Source: an uncultured Maricaulis sp.
GTDB taxonomy: Bacteria; Pseudomonadota; Alphaproteobacteria; Caulobacterales; Maricaulaceae
Assembly: GCF_947259345.1 (NCBI RefSeq)
Contig: NZ_CAMYLS010000001.1
Span: 62,001 to 126,000, forward strand
DNA length: 64,000 nt
Reading direction: 5' to 3'
In this document: in pieces, positions 26,731 through 35,562 of the stretch
Numbering within the stretch: the stretch's first letter is position 1
Layout: each line of letters starts with the position of its first letter
Notes under the pieces: model-generated
The model's database searches: none
What the model was told of the DNA's origin: nothing
What the model saw: the letters and a program-made list of their open reading frames with translations, nothing else
Position numbers and translations under genes: made by a program

Positions 26731-29700
26731 ATGGAAAAATCACCGACGGTACCCGTGTACCTTGCGGGTCGTGGTCGCTGTCGCGGCTGGAAGACGGGCG
26801 TATCTGCTTTCGCCCTGACTGCGCTGCTTGCCGTGTCACCGACTTATGGCCAGGACGACGATACGCCGGACGATGCAGAGGAAAGTTCGTCGACGGATGT
26901 TATCCAGGTCACCGGATTCCGGTCCAGTCTGCAAACATCGCAAACGATCAAGCGCGACAGTGAAGTCGTGGTTGACTCGATTACAGCTGACGACATTGGC
27001 GCCCTGCCGGATCGCTCCGTCACCGAGGCGCTGCAGCGCGTGCCGGGGGTCTCGATTGACCGCTTCCGCGCGGGTGTCGATCCGGATCACTTCTCGATCG
27101 AAGGGTCGGGCGTTGTTGTGCGTGGTTTGACCTGGGTTCGCTCTGAACTCAACGGACGTGATACCTTCTCGGCCAATAACGGCCGCATCCTCAGCTTCTC
27201 CGACGTTCCGTCCGAACTCATGGGCGGCGTCGACGTGTTCAAGAGTCCGTCCGCGGACATGATCGAGGGCGGAATTTCCGGCACGATCAACCTGCGCACT
27301 CGCCGTCCCTTCGATGGGGCGCCGACCATCTCCGGCTCGATCGAGTCGAGCTACGGAGATTTCGCGGAGGAGTCGGCGCCGACCTATTCCGTGATGGGGT
27401 CAAATCGCTGGGATACCGGCACGAGCGGTGAGTTCGGTCTGCTGATCAACTATGTGAACTCCGAACTGATTTCCCGTTCTGACGGGCAACAGATTTCGAA
27501 CTACGCCGAACGCACTCTCTATGACAACGGCGATGTCGTGGATCCGGGGGCCGGCACGCCGGTCGGCACGGTCTACTTCCCGCGCGGTGCGGCCTTCCGC
27601 TCTCAGATTTTCGAGCGTCAACGCGAAGGTCTCGGTGCGGCGGCCCAGTGGCGTTCGGAAGATCGCACGATGGAGGCCACGCTCCAGTACCTGCGCTCCG
27701 ACTCGCAACAGGCCTGGACCGAGCATGCGATGGAAATCGCGACCGACAATGTCGCGTCGTCCGGCGATTCTCGTGCTGTGGCCGGGACGCAATTGACCTT
27801 CGGCCCGACCGGCCTGTTCACCTCGGGCGCGATCACGTCCGATGACAATGGTTGGCGGGCTGACCAAAACGGTGCCGACGCCCGCTCTCCTATCGGTGGT
27901 CTGCAGTCGAACAATATCCGTCGTGATGTGATGCAGAACTATCTGACCGAGGATATAGGCTTCAATTTCAAGTGGGCGCCGAATGAAAGCTGGTCTTTCA
28001 ACTTCGACTTCCAGCGCGTCGAGTCCGAGGTCGATGTCATCGATATCGGTCTTTGGACCTCGACCTATCAGAACGCGGTCATTCAGATGAATGGTGACGA
28101 CATCCCGTCCGTCACCTTCACCCCGCCCGGTCCTGACGGCACGCCGTGTGCCGGAGACCCGGGTACGGCAAACTGTCCGGGCTATTTCCGTCCGCCGCAT
28201 GACAGTTTTTCGGACCCGTTCAATTCATTCCCCCGCGCCGCGATGGACCATCTCGAGCAAAGCGAAGGGACGCTCGATTCTTTCCGCGCCGACGGTGAGT
28301 ATCACTTCAACAATCCCGATCGCTGGGCAGAATCCATCCGTTTTGGCTATCGGCATGCAAACCGCGACCAGATCACACGCTTCTCGACCTATAACTGGGG
28401 CGTGATCTCCGAGCAGTGGGGCAATGGTGGCCCTGTCTGGCTCGACGGCAATGTCGCTGGCGTTGGCAATCTTGCGGACAACTTCTCGACCTTTGCCTTC
28501 GACAACTTCATGCGTGGTGATGTGCCCGTACCGACCGGCGACCAGCCGCGACTGTTCTGGGGCGAGAACATTATCGACAACTACGCGAACATGGAGAATT
28601 TCGCCTCGACCGTCGGCACCTCATGGCGCCCCACGACGACGTGCGAAAACTGGGAACCGCTTGCCGCGCGTTGCGGCCAGATGGAGCCGGGTACGCCCTT
28701 CCTTCTGCAGGAAGTTAATCCGATCCAGGAGACCTCCGACGCTCTCTATGCGATGTTCCGCTTCGATCAGGATCTGGATAGCGGCACGCAGGTCTCCGGC
28801 AATTTTGGCCTGCGCTGGGTCAGCATGACTCGCGACACGCAGGGCTATCATTCCTTCACGGATGTGAACTTCAACACCGATGCGGAATGTGCGGCAATTC
28901 CGGCCGGTCAGACGCCGCCGAACTTCTGTCTGCTCAGTCAGGCCGAGCGGGACGCTGCCCGTAGTTTTGCGGACGGCTCGATCACGCCGAACGCGACCAG
29001 TCACGAAATGGAATACTATCTTCCGAGCTTCAACGTCGTGGCCCGGATGGAGAATGGTTGGCAGTTCCGCTTCGGCGCGTCCAAGACCATCACCATGCCG
29101 GATGTGGGCCTGACGAGGAACTACTACAACATCACCCTGCAAGGTCCGGAATTTGGTCAGAACAACGAATTCCTCGGCCCGCGCATTAGCTCGACCGTTG
29201 GCAATCCCTATCTTGACCCGATCGAGTCGATGAATTTCGACGCATCGGCCGAGTGGTATTTCGCCGATGTCGGCTCGCTGACCGTCGCGCTCTTCTACAA
29301 GCAGCTCGACAATGTCATCACGAACGGCACCGACCGTCTGTCCTTCACCAATAACGGAGCGACTTTCGACGGGATCGTGACCACGCCGTCGAATTCCCCG
29401 GAACAGGGTACGGTCAAGGGCTTCGAGCTCGCCTACCAGCAGACCTATGACTTCCTGCCGGGCCCGTTGTCGAACCTGGGCATGAACGCAAGCTACACCT
29501 ATGTCGACAGTGAAGGGGTGGTTCAGTCCACGCTCTCCGCGACCGACCCGGATGTGGCGGCCGGCCGGGTGGCGAATATCGACACCAGCCTGCTTCCGCT
29601 TCAGGGCCTGTCCGAACACACATTCAACGTGTCCGGCTTCTATGAATCGGATCGACTGGCGTTGCGCCTTGCCTACGCTTGGCGTTCCGACTTCGTGGTG

Positions 29701-29937
29701 ACCGTTCGTGATGTGATCGTGCCGTTCGCACCGATCGTGCAGGAGAGTGGTGGTCAGCTCGATGGCTCCGCCTTCTTCTCGATCAATGACAATATCCGTG
29801 TCGGGGTGCAGGGTGTGAACCTGCTCAACCAGGTCACACGCACCAGCCAGGTCCTGAATGACGACCTGCTGACCGCGCCGCGCTCCTGGTTCATGAATGA
29901 CCGTCGGGTCACCTTCATCCTGCGGGCAACCTACTAG
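26731..29937 (+). CDS. TonB-dependent outer-membrane receptor, probable xylo-oligosaccharide transporter
   Basis: Outer-membrane receptor of 1068 residues. Start ATG 26731 follows AGGGGAGGAAG; upstream in-frame codons are not needed. The signal peptide ends near PTYGQ (about residue 37), followed by an acidic linker and a TonB-box-like STDVIQVTGFRSSL. The plug domain has DDIGALPDRSVTEALQRVPGVSIDRF and GLTWVRSELNGRD, then a 22-strand barrel ends in VTFILRATY. The length and plug style are those of the carbohydrate-type receptors of Caulobacter, Xanthomonas and Shewanella. Context (GH10 downstream, GH43 and halogenase operon divergent, shared operator with xylX) points to uptake of xylan fragments. 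A strong terminator follows. Confidence 0.93.
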   Translation: MEKSPTVPVYLAGRGRCRGWKTGVSAFALTALLAVSPTYGQDDDTPDDAEESSSTDVIQVTGFRSSLQTSQTIKRDSEVVVDSITADDIGALPDRSVTEALQRVPGVSIDRFRAGVDPDHFSIEGSGVVVRGLTWVRSELNGRDTFSANNGRILSFSDVPSELMGGVDVFKSPSADMIEGGISGTINLRTRRPFDGAPTISGSIESSYGDFAEESAPTYSVMGSNRWDTGTSGEFGLLINYVNSELISRSDGQQISNYAERTLYDNGDVVDPGAGTPVGTVYFPRGAAFRSQIFERQREGLGAAAQWRSEDRTMEATLQYLRSDSQQAWTEHAMEIATDNVASSGDSRAVAGTQLTFGPTGLFTSGAITSDDNGWRADQNGADARSPIGGLQSNNIRRDVMQNYLTEDIGFNFKWAPNESWSFNFDFQRVESEVDVIDIGLWTSTYQNAVIQMNGDDIPSVTFTPPGPDGTPCAGDPGTANCPGYFRPPHDSFSDPFNSFPRAAMDHLEQSEGTLDSFRADGEYHFNNPDRWAESIRFGYRHANRDQITRFSTYNWGVISEQWGNGGPVWLDGNVAGVGNLADNFSTFAFDNFMRGDVPVPTGDQPRLFWGENIIDNYANMENFASTVGTSWRPTTTCENWEPLAARCGQMEPGTPFLLQEVNPIQETSDALYAMFRFDQDLDSGTQVSGNFGLRWVSMTRDTQGYHSFTDVNFNTDAECAAIPAGQTPPNFCLLSQAERDAARSFADGSITPNATSHEMEYYLPSFNVVARMENGWQFRFGASKTITMPDVGLTRNYYNITLQGPEFGQNNEFLGPRISSTVGNPYLDPIESMNFDASAEWYFADVGSLTVALFYKQLDNVITNGTDRLSFTNNGATFDGIVTTPSNSPEQGTVKGFELAYQQTYDFLPGPLSNLGMNASYTYVDSEGVVQSTLSATDPDVAAGRVANIDTSLLPLQGLSEHTFNVSGFYESDRLALRLAYAWRSDFVVTVRDVIVPFAPIVQESGGQLDGSAFFSINDNIRVGVQGVNLLNQVTRTSQVLNDDLLTAPRSWFMNDRRVTFILRATY

Positions 29938-29954
29938 GTTGGCCCAATAATTGG

Positions 29955-29994
29955 GGGGCGCAGGAACGGTTCGCCGTCCCTGCGCCCCTTTTTT
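29955..29994 (+). terminator. Strong intrinsic terminator after the TonB receptor gene
   Basis: A 15-bp stem with one mismatch (GGGGCGCAGGAACGG, 29955-29969, with its complement at 29974-29988), closed by a stable TTCG tetraloop and followed by six T. It separates the receptor transcript from the GH10 gene, which starts 31 bases further on. Confidence 0.9.
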
Positions 29995-30024
29995 CTTGCG
30001 TGAATGACAAACCCGGAGGGGTCC

Positions 30025-31170
30025 ATGGTCAAAGCCATCAATCGACGTGAGGCACTTCTTCTCGCTGCCGGCGGTTTGGCCGCCTGTTCCGCTCCGAACG
30101 TCCTGGCAGACGAGTCGCGGTCCCTTCATAGACTGGCCCAGGCCAAGGGCATGCGCTTCGGGACTGCGGTCGGCATGGGGCAGGCGGGGACCTTGACGGG
30201 TGCATTCGGCGATCCGGACTATCGCGCTCTTATCGAGCGTGAATGCGGCATCTTGGTCCATGAGAATGCCCTTAAATGGTATGTACTTCGCCCTGACGCC
30301 GACACCTATTTCTATGACCCGGCCGACCGGCTGGTGGATTTTGCCAGCGAGCAAAACATGGCGGTGCGCGGCCATACCCTGCTCTGGAACCGGGAAGAAT
30401 ACTCGCCAGCCTGGGTCAATAATTACAACTTCGGGAGCCGTCCGGGGGCGGAGGCGGAACGCCTCGTGGTCGACCATGTTCGCGCGATTGTTGCGCGCTA
30501 TCGTGGCCGGATCACCTCCTGGGATGTGATCAATGAAACCATTGATCCGTCGACCGGACGCCTGCGCGAAACCTCGCTGACACGCCACCTCGGAGAAAAC
30601 ATCATAGACATCGCCTACCACGCGACCCGTGAGGCCGATCCGGACGGCGAGATTGTCTATAATGATTATATGAGCTGGGAAGCCGGCCATGAAACCCATC
30701 AGGAAGGCGTACTGCGTCTTCTCGAAGGCATGGTTGAGCGCGGCGTCCCGATCGACGCGCTTGGCGTGCAGAGCCATATCGGTTCGGGCAATTACGATAC
30801 GTCCGTCGGTTTCGACACAGCCCGCGACGACCATTGGCGGGGCTTTCTGGATCAGGTTACCGGCCTCGGCCTAGACCTTGCCATCACCGAGTTCGACGTC
30901 CACGACAAGAATCTGCCCTATGACATCGAGAGCCGGGATCAGGCAGTAGCCGAACTGGCGCGCCGCTATCTCGATCTGATGTTCAGCTACCCCCAGACAC
31001 GGGATGTCCTCGTCTGGGGGCTCTCGGATCGCTATTCCTGGCTTCAGAATGTCTGGCCGCGGAGCGATGGTGCGGCCAAGCGGCCGACGCCTTATGATGC
31101 CGATTTCCGGGCGAAACCGTTGCGCGCTGCAATTGCGGCAGCGTTCGAGGCTGCGGCGCCTCGCGGTTGA
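30025..31170 (+). CDS. GH10 endo-1,4-beta-xylanase, exported lipoprotein
   Basis: Family GH10 TIM-barrel xylanase of 381 residues that cuts the xylan backbone. ATG 30025 follows GGAGG at 6 bases; an earlier ATG at 30004 lacks a ribosome site. The N-terminus NRREALLLAAGGLAAC has a twin-arginine-like pair and a lipobox with Cys21, so it may be exported folded and anchored to a membrane. Catalytic acid/base is E171 in SWDVINETID and nucleophile E289 in LAITEFDVHD. The segments HENALKWYVLRP, RGHTLLWNREEYSPAW and GVQSHIGSG line the substrate cleft. The terminator before it suggests its own promoter or read-through. It would supply oligosaccharides to the receptor and exo-enzymes. Confidence 0.95.
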   Translation: MVKAINRREALLLAAGGLAACSAPNVLADESRSLHRLAQAKGMRFGTAVGMGQAGTLTGAFGDPDYRALIERECGILVHENALKWYVLRPDADTYFYDPADRLVDFASEQNMAVRGHTLLWNREEYSPAWVNNYNFGSRPGAEAERLVVDHVRAIVARYRGRITSWDVINETIDPSTGRLRETSLTRHLGENIIDIAYHATREADPDGEIVYNDYMSWEAGHETHQEGVLRLLEGMVERGVPIDALGVQSHIGSGNYDTSVGFDTARDDHWRGFLDQVTGLGLDLAITEFDVHDKNLPYDIESRDQAVAELARRYLDLMFSYPQTRDVLVWGLSDRYSWLQNVWPRSDGAAKRPTPYDADFRAKPLRAAIAAAFEAAAPRG

Positions 31171-31306
31171 TACGGGGTAATTTCCGGCGCGTTCGGAGGC
31201 AAAACCGAACCAGCAGGTGCAATCCGCGCGCTCTTTGACGGCTGACGCCTATTTCAATCCTTGCCTTTGCACCGGCGCAAGCCATCTATGCGAGCAGGAG
31301 ATTGCC

Positions 31307-32434
31307 ATGCGCCGCGCCAGTTTTTTGATCCTGATTCTTGTTGCCTTCGTGGCAATGACCGCCATCGTCGCCTTTCGGACCCTGATGCCGTCAGGCGAAG
31401 CCGAGATGGGGCGCGGGTCTCGCGTCCTGCCGGTGGCCGTCGCGACCGTGCCCAGTGTCGAGTTTGCCGATGTGGTGGAAGCGCTCGGAACCGCGCGTGC
31501 CAATGAGACGGTGACCATAACGGCCCGCGTCACCGATACGATCTCGCGTATCAATTTCGAATCCGGCCAGCGGGTCGATGCCGGAACGATCCTGGTCGAG
31601 CTCACCGATACAGAAGAGGCGGCCGGGCTCACCGAAGCGCGGACGACGCTGCGTGAAGCACGGCGTGATCTTGATCGGACGAATGATCTGATTGCCCGCG
31701 CGGTGGTGCCCCAATCGCGCCTGGACGAGGCAACGGCAGCCGTCGAGCGCGCGGCCGCCCGCGTTGCCTCCATCGAGGCCCAGCTGGCTGACCGTATTGT
31801 GCGGGCGCCTTTCGCCGGGATTGTGGGGCTCCGTGAAGTCAGCCTCGGCGGTCTGGTCCGGCCCGGTGACACGATTGCCCGCCTCGATGATACCAGCCGG
31901 ATCAAGCTCGATTTCACCGTGCCCGAGCGCTTTCTGGCCGTGGTGGCCCCCGGCATGGAGATTGCTGCGCAAACCTCAGCCTACCCGGGTGAGGTCTTCT
32001 CCGGCGAAATCGCCCAGATCGACAGCCGTATTGATCCGGTAACCCGTAGTGTGATCATTCGCGCTGAAATCGAGAATCTTGATGGGCGACTCCTGCCCGG
32101 CCAGCTCATGACCGTGGAGGTCCGCCGCGATATTCGCGATCGTCCCGCTGTGCCCGGTGCGGCCCTGACCCGTTATCTGGATCAGACCTATGTCTATGTC
32201 GTCGAAAGCAGTGACGGCGAGACGGTGGTTCGCCAACGGACGATCACCCTCGGCCGCCGCTCCGGCACCATGGTCGAGGTGCTGTCAGGGCTTGAGACGG
32301 GCGAGCAGATTATCGCGGAGGGCGTGCATCGCGTCCGTGATGGCGCTGCCGTCACGATCACGCGAGAGATGCAGCTGGGTGCCAATGGCGCAATGACCGG
32401 CATCGCTGTTTCAGGGAGCAGCGCAGCACAATGA
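31307..32434 (+). CDS. RND efflux periplasmic adaptor (membrane fusion protein)
   Basis: Periplasmic adaptor of 375 residues. ATG 31307 has AGGAG 7 bases upstream. One N-terminal membrane anchor (residues 5-25) is followed by the lipoyl half-motif region, a short coiled-coil hairpin (TLREARRDLDRTNDLIARAVVPQSRLDEATAAVERA, described in part: residues ~105-150), the second lipoyl half IVRAPFAGIVGLREVSLGG, and a barrel with FTVPERFLAVV. It overlaps the pump gene by ATGA. Adaptor and pump form the inner part of a tripartite export system; no outer-membrane channel gene is adjacent, so a TolC-like protein from elsewhere is expected. The short hairpin fits an HAE1-type pump. The substrate is unknown; a link to the xylan genes is positional only. 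Confidence 0.92.
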   Translation: MRRASFLILILVAFVAMTAIVAFRTLMPSGEAEMGRGSRVLPVAVATVPSVEFADVVEALGTARANETVTITARVTDTISRINFESGQRVDAGTILVELTDTEEAAGLTEARTTLREARRDLDRTNDLIARAVVPQSRLDEATAAVERAAARVASIEAQLADRIVRAPFAGIVGLREVSLGGLVRPGDTIARLDDTSRIKLDFTVPERFLAVVAPGMEIAAQTSAYPGEVFSGEIAQIDSRIDPVTRSVIIRAEIENLDGRLLPGQLMTVEVRRDIRDRPAVPGAALTRYLDQTYVYVVESSDGETVVRQRTITLGRRSGTMVEVLSGLETGEQIIAEGVHRVRDGAAVTITREMQLGANGAMTGIAVSGSSAAQ

Positions 32435-35400
32435 CACTTTCCGATATCGCGGTCCGGCGTCCCGTTCTGGCTTTTGTTTTTTGTGCCCTGATTGTCGTCT
32501 TCGGCGTGCTGGGCCTGCGTGGCTTGCCGCTGCGCGAATTGCCGGATGTCGATCGTCCCGTTGTGTCGGTTTCCGCGAACTATCCCGGCGCCAACGCCGA
32601 AGTGGTCGAGAACCGCGTCACCCAGCTGATCGAAGACCAGCTGTCCGGCATTGATGGTGTCGAGACGATCACCTCGTCCTCGCGCGACAGCTCTTCGCGG
32701 GTCACAATCACCTTCTCGCTGGATCGCAATATCGAAGCCGCGGCCAATGATGTCCGGGACTCGGTATCGCGCATTATCGACCGACTTCCCCAAGACGTCG
32801 AACAGGTCGAGGTGCGCAAGCAGGATAGCGATGCACGCCCCTTCATCTGGTATAATCTGCTCTCCGACCGGATGACATCCGAGGAGTTGTCGGACTACGC
32901 CGAACGGACCTTGCTCGACCGCTTCTCGGTGATTGATGGCGTCGCCCAGGTGCGTATCGGCGGTCAGCGTCGCTACTCGATGCGTATCTGGCTCGACCCC
33001 CAGGCCATGGCGGCGCGCGGGGTGACGGTCGCGGATATCGACGGCGCGCTGCGAACCCAGAATGTCGAGGTCCCGGGCGGGTCGGTCGAAACGCCGGACA
33101 CCCAGATTGTTGTGCGCGTCGAGCGCCTCTTCGCTGACCCGGACTCTTTCGCCCGCCTCCCCATTGCCCGTACAGGCGAGGGGCATGTTGTGCGGCTGGC
33201 CGAGGTCGCAGACGTGGAGTTGGCGGCCGAAGAGCCGCGCACACTGTTCCGCGGCAATGGGCAGAACATGATCGGACTGGGCTTTGTGCGCCAGAGCCAG
33301 GCCAATTCGGTTGAAGTGGCTGATCTGATTGCGGCTGAGGCTGACCGCATCCGGCTCAACTTGCCTGAAGGCATGGAGATGATCTCCGCCTCGGACGATA
33401 CGGTCTTTATCGAGGAGTCGATCAAGGAGGTCTGGCGCACCCTGGCGATCGCCGCGACCCTTGTGGTGCTCGTGATCTATCTCTTTCTCGGCAGCTTCCG
33501 CGCCGCCATCATCCCCGCTGCGGTGGTCCCGGTCTGTCTGATCGGTGTGTTTGCGGTCCTTTCGGTCGCGGGTTTCTCGATCAATATCCTGACTTTGCTG
33601 GCTCTGGTCCTGGCGATCGGCCTTGTCGTCGACGACTCCATCGTGGTGCTGGAAAACATCCAGCGCCGGGTCGATATGGGCGAACCGCCGGCATTGGCGT
33701 CGCTTCGCGGCGGGCGACAGGTTTTCTTCGCGGTGATTGCCACAACCGCGGTTCTTGTTGCGGTCTTCGTGCCGCTTGTCTTTCTGCCGGGCTTCATCGG
33801 CCGCATCTTTACCGAGCTGGCCCTGACCATTGCCGGTGCGGTCGTGCTGTCCAGCTTCGTCGCGCTGACGCTCTCGCCGATGATGGCGTCCAAGCTCTTG
33901 AAGCCCAGCCGCGAAGCCAAAGGCCTAGCCAGATGGGTCAATCTCCTGGTCGAGAAAGCCCGACGCGCTTACCGGGATAGTCTCGAGATCGCGCTGAAGA
34001 TGCCAATCATCATCGTGCCGATGGTGGTGGTCGCCATGGGCGGCTCAGCCTTCCTGCTCGACCGCCTGCCGGCCGAGCTGACACCGCCGGAAGATCGCGG
34101 TTCCTTCTTCGGCCGCTTCGCCGGACCGGAAGGGGCGAGCTTTGACTACATGTCGGCGCAGGCCGACCAGGTTGAGGCGATCGCCATGGAGTATGTGAAC
34201 GCCGGCGAGTTGAACCGGGTTCTGGTGATCTCGCCGGGCTGGGGTGGCAGCGGGTTCAATTCCGGCTTCGTGATCGGGACCATGGCCGATTGGGACGAGC
34301 GTCGCCCGGGCAGCGAGATCATGCGCGAGATCAATGGTCGCCTGGGGCAGCTGACCGGGATCCAGGCGTTTGCCTCAATGCGTTCCTCACTCGGCGGTGG
34401 CGGCGGCGGTGACGATGTCCAATTCGTCCTGCAGGGCCCCGACTATGGCAGTCTCGACCGGCAGGCAGAGCGTTTGCTGGCGGCCATCCAGGAGGGCAAT
34501 CCGGGCCTGTTGCGCGCTCGCAAGAATTACGAGCCGACCAGCCCGCGCCTGATCGTCGATATCGACCGCGAACGGGCCGCTGATCTGGGCGTTTCGGTCT
34601 CCGAGATCGGTCAGACCCTCCAGACCCATCTCGGCTCGCGCCGGGTCGGCCAATTCATCGATCGCGGTGAAGCCTATAATGTCATCATGGAGAACCGCCG
34701 CGAAGCCCGCTCCAGCGCCCAGGATCTGGAAACGCTCTATGTCTCCGGTCGCAGCGGTGAGCTGATCCCGCTCTCCAATCTGGTCTCCTTGAGTGAGGTC
34801 GGCGAAGCGTCTTCCCGCAATCGGGTCGACCGGCAGCGCTCGATAACCATCTCTGCCACGCTCGCTGAAGGCTATACGCTCGGTGAAGCGGTTGGCTGGC
34901 TCGATGGCTGGGCCCAGCGCGACCTGCCGCCGGAAATGAGCACGACCTATCTGGGTGGAGCGAAGGAATTCCTGGACGCAAATTCGGCCGTTCTTTTTGC
35001 TTTCGGCATGGCGTTGCTGATCGTCTTCCTGGTTCTGGCTGCCCAGTTCGAGAGCCTGATCCAGCCGCTTGTGATCATGCTGACAGTGCCGCTCGCCGTG
35101 GCCGGCGGCCTGTTCGGGCTCGAACTGGTCGGGTCCAGTTTGAACATCTATTCGCAGATCGGTCTGGTTATCCTGATTGGACTGGCGGCAAAGAATGGCA
35201 TCCTCATTGTCGAGTTCGCCAATCAGCTGCGCGAGACGGGTCGCGATTTGCGGACGGCCACGCTGGATGCGGCGGAAACCCGCTTCCGGCCAATCCTGAT
35301 GACCGGCATCTCGACGGCGATCGGTGCTTTCCCGCTGGTCATCGGGACCGGACCAGGCGCGGAGAGCCGAATCACGATCGGCGTGGTGATCTTTGCCGGC

Positions 35401-35553
35401 GTGGCGGTGGCGACGCTCTTCACACTCTTCGTCATTCCGGTCGCCTATGGCGTACTCGGTCGCTTCACCAAGACCCCGAACTGGGTCTCGCGCCGGCTGG
35501 AAGAAGAGGCGCGCCAGCATGGCGATGATTCCGTGGAAGTGCCGGCCGAATAG
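32431..35553 (+). CDS. RND efflux pump inner-membrane subunit (HAE1, AcrB/MexB-like)
   Basis: Proton-driven exporter of 1040 residues with twelve membrane helices and two large periplasmic loops. Recognisable parts are the N-terminal helix with RRPVLAFVFCALIV, the NYPGANAEVVE start of the porter domain, helix 4 with GLVVDDSIVVLENIQRR (the paired Asp of the proton relay), PEDRGSFFGRF, and the helix-10 region GLVILIGLAAKNGILIVEFANQL with Lys. A glycine-rich insert (SSLGGGGGGDDVQFVL) lies in the second porter half. Translational coupling to the adaptor gene is clear. The ending EEARQHGDDSVEVPAE is hydrophilic. It converges on the crotonase gene, with 9 bases between stops. Substrate cannot be told from sequence. 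Confidence 0.93.
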   Translation: MTLSDIAVRRPVLAFVFCALIVVFGVLGLRGLPLRELPDVDRPVVSVSANYPGANAEVVENRVTQLIEDQLSGIDGVETITSSSRDSSSRVTITFSLDRNIEAAANDVRDSVSRIIDRLPQDVEQVEVRKQDSDARPFIWYNLLSDRMTSEELSDYAERTLLDRFSVIDGVAQVRIGGQRRYSMRIWLDPQAMAARGVTVADIDGALRTQNVEVPGGSVETPDTQIVVRVERLFADPDSFARLPIARTGEGHVVRLAEVADVELAAEEPRTLFRGNGQNMIGLGFVRQSQANSVEVADLIAAEADRIRLNLPEGMEMISASDDTVFIEESIKEVWRTLAIAATLVVLVIYLFLGSFRAAIIPAAVVPVCLIGVFAVLSVAGFSINILTLLALVLAIGLVVDDSIVVLENIQRRVDMGEPPALASLRGGRQVFFAVIATTAVLVAVFVPLVFLPGFIGRIFTELALTIAGAVVLSSFVALTLSPMMASKLLKPSREAKGLARWVNLLVEKARRAYRDSLEIALKMPIIIVPMVVVAMGGSAFLLDRLPAELTPPEDRGSFFGRFAGPEGASFDYMSAQADQVEAIAMEYVNAGELNRVLVISPGWGGSGFNSGFVIGTMADWDERRPGSEIMREINGRLGQLTGIQAFASMRSSLGGGGGGDDVQFVLQGPDYGSLDRQAERLLAAIQEGNPGLLRARKNYEPTSPRLIVDIDRERAADLGVSVSEIGQTLQTHLGSRRVGQFIDRGEAYNVIMENRREARSSAQDLETLYVSGRSGELIPLSNLVSLSEVGEASSRNRVDRQRSITISATLAEGYTLGEAVGWLDGWAQRDLPPEMSTTYLGGAKEFLDANSAVLFAFGMALLIVFLVLAAQFESLIQPLVIMLTVPLAVAGGLFGLELVGSSLNIYSQIGLVILIGLAAKNGILIVEFANQLRETGRDLRTATLDAAETRFRPILMTGISTAIGAFPLVIGTGPGAESRITIGVVIFAGVAVATLFTLFVIPVAYGVLGRFTKTPNWVSRRLEEEARQHGDDSVEVPAE

Positions 35554-35562
35554 CGACAGGCG

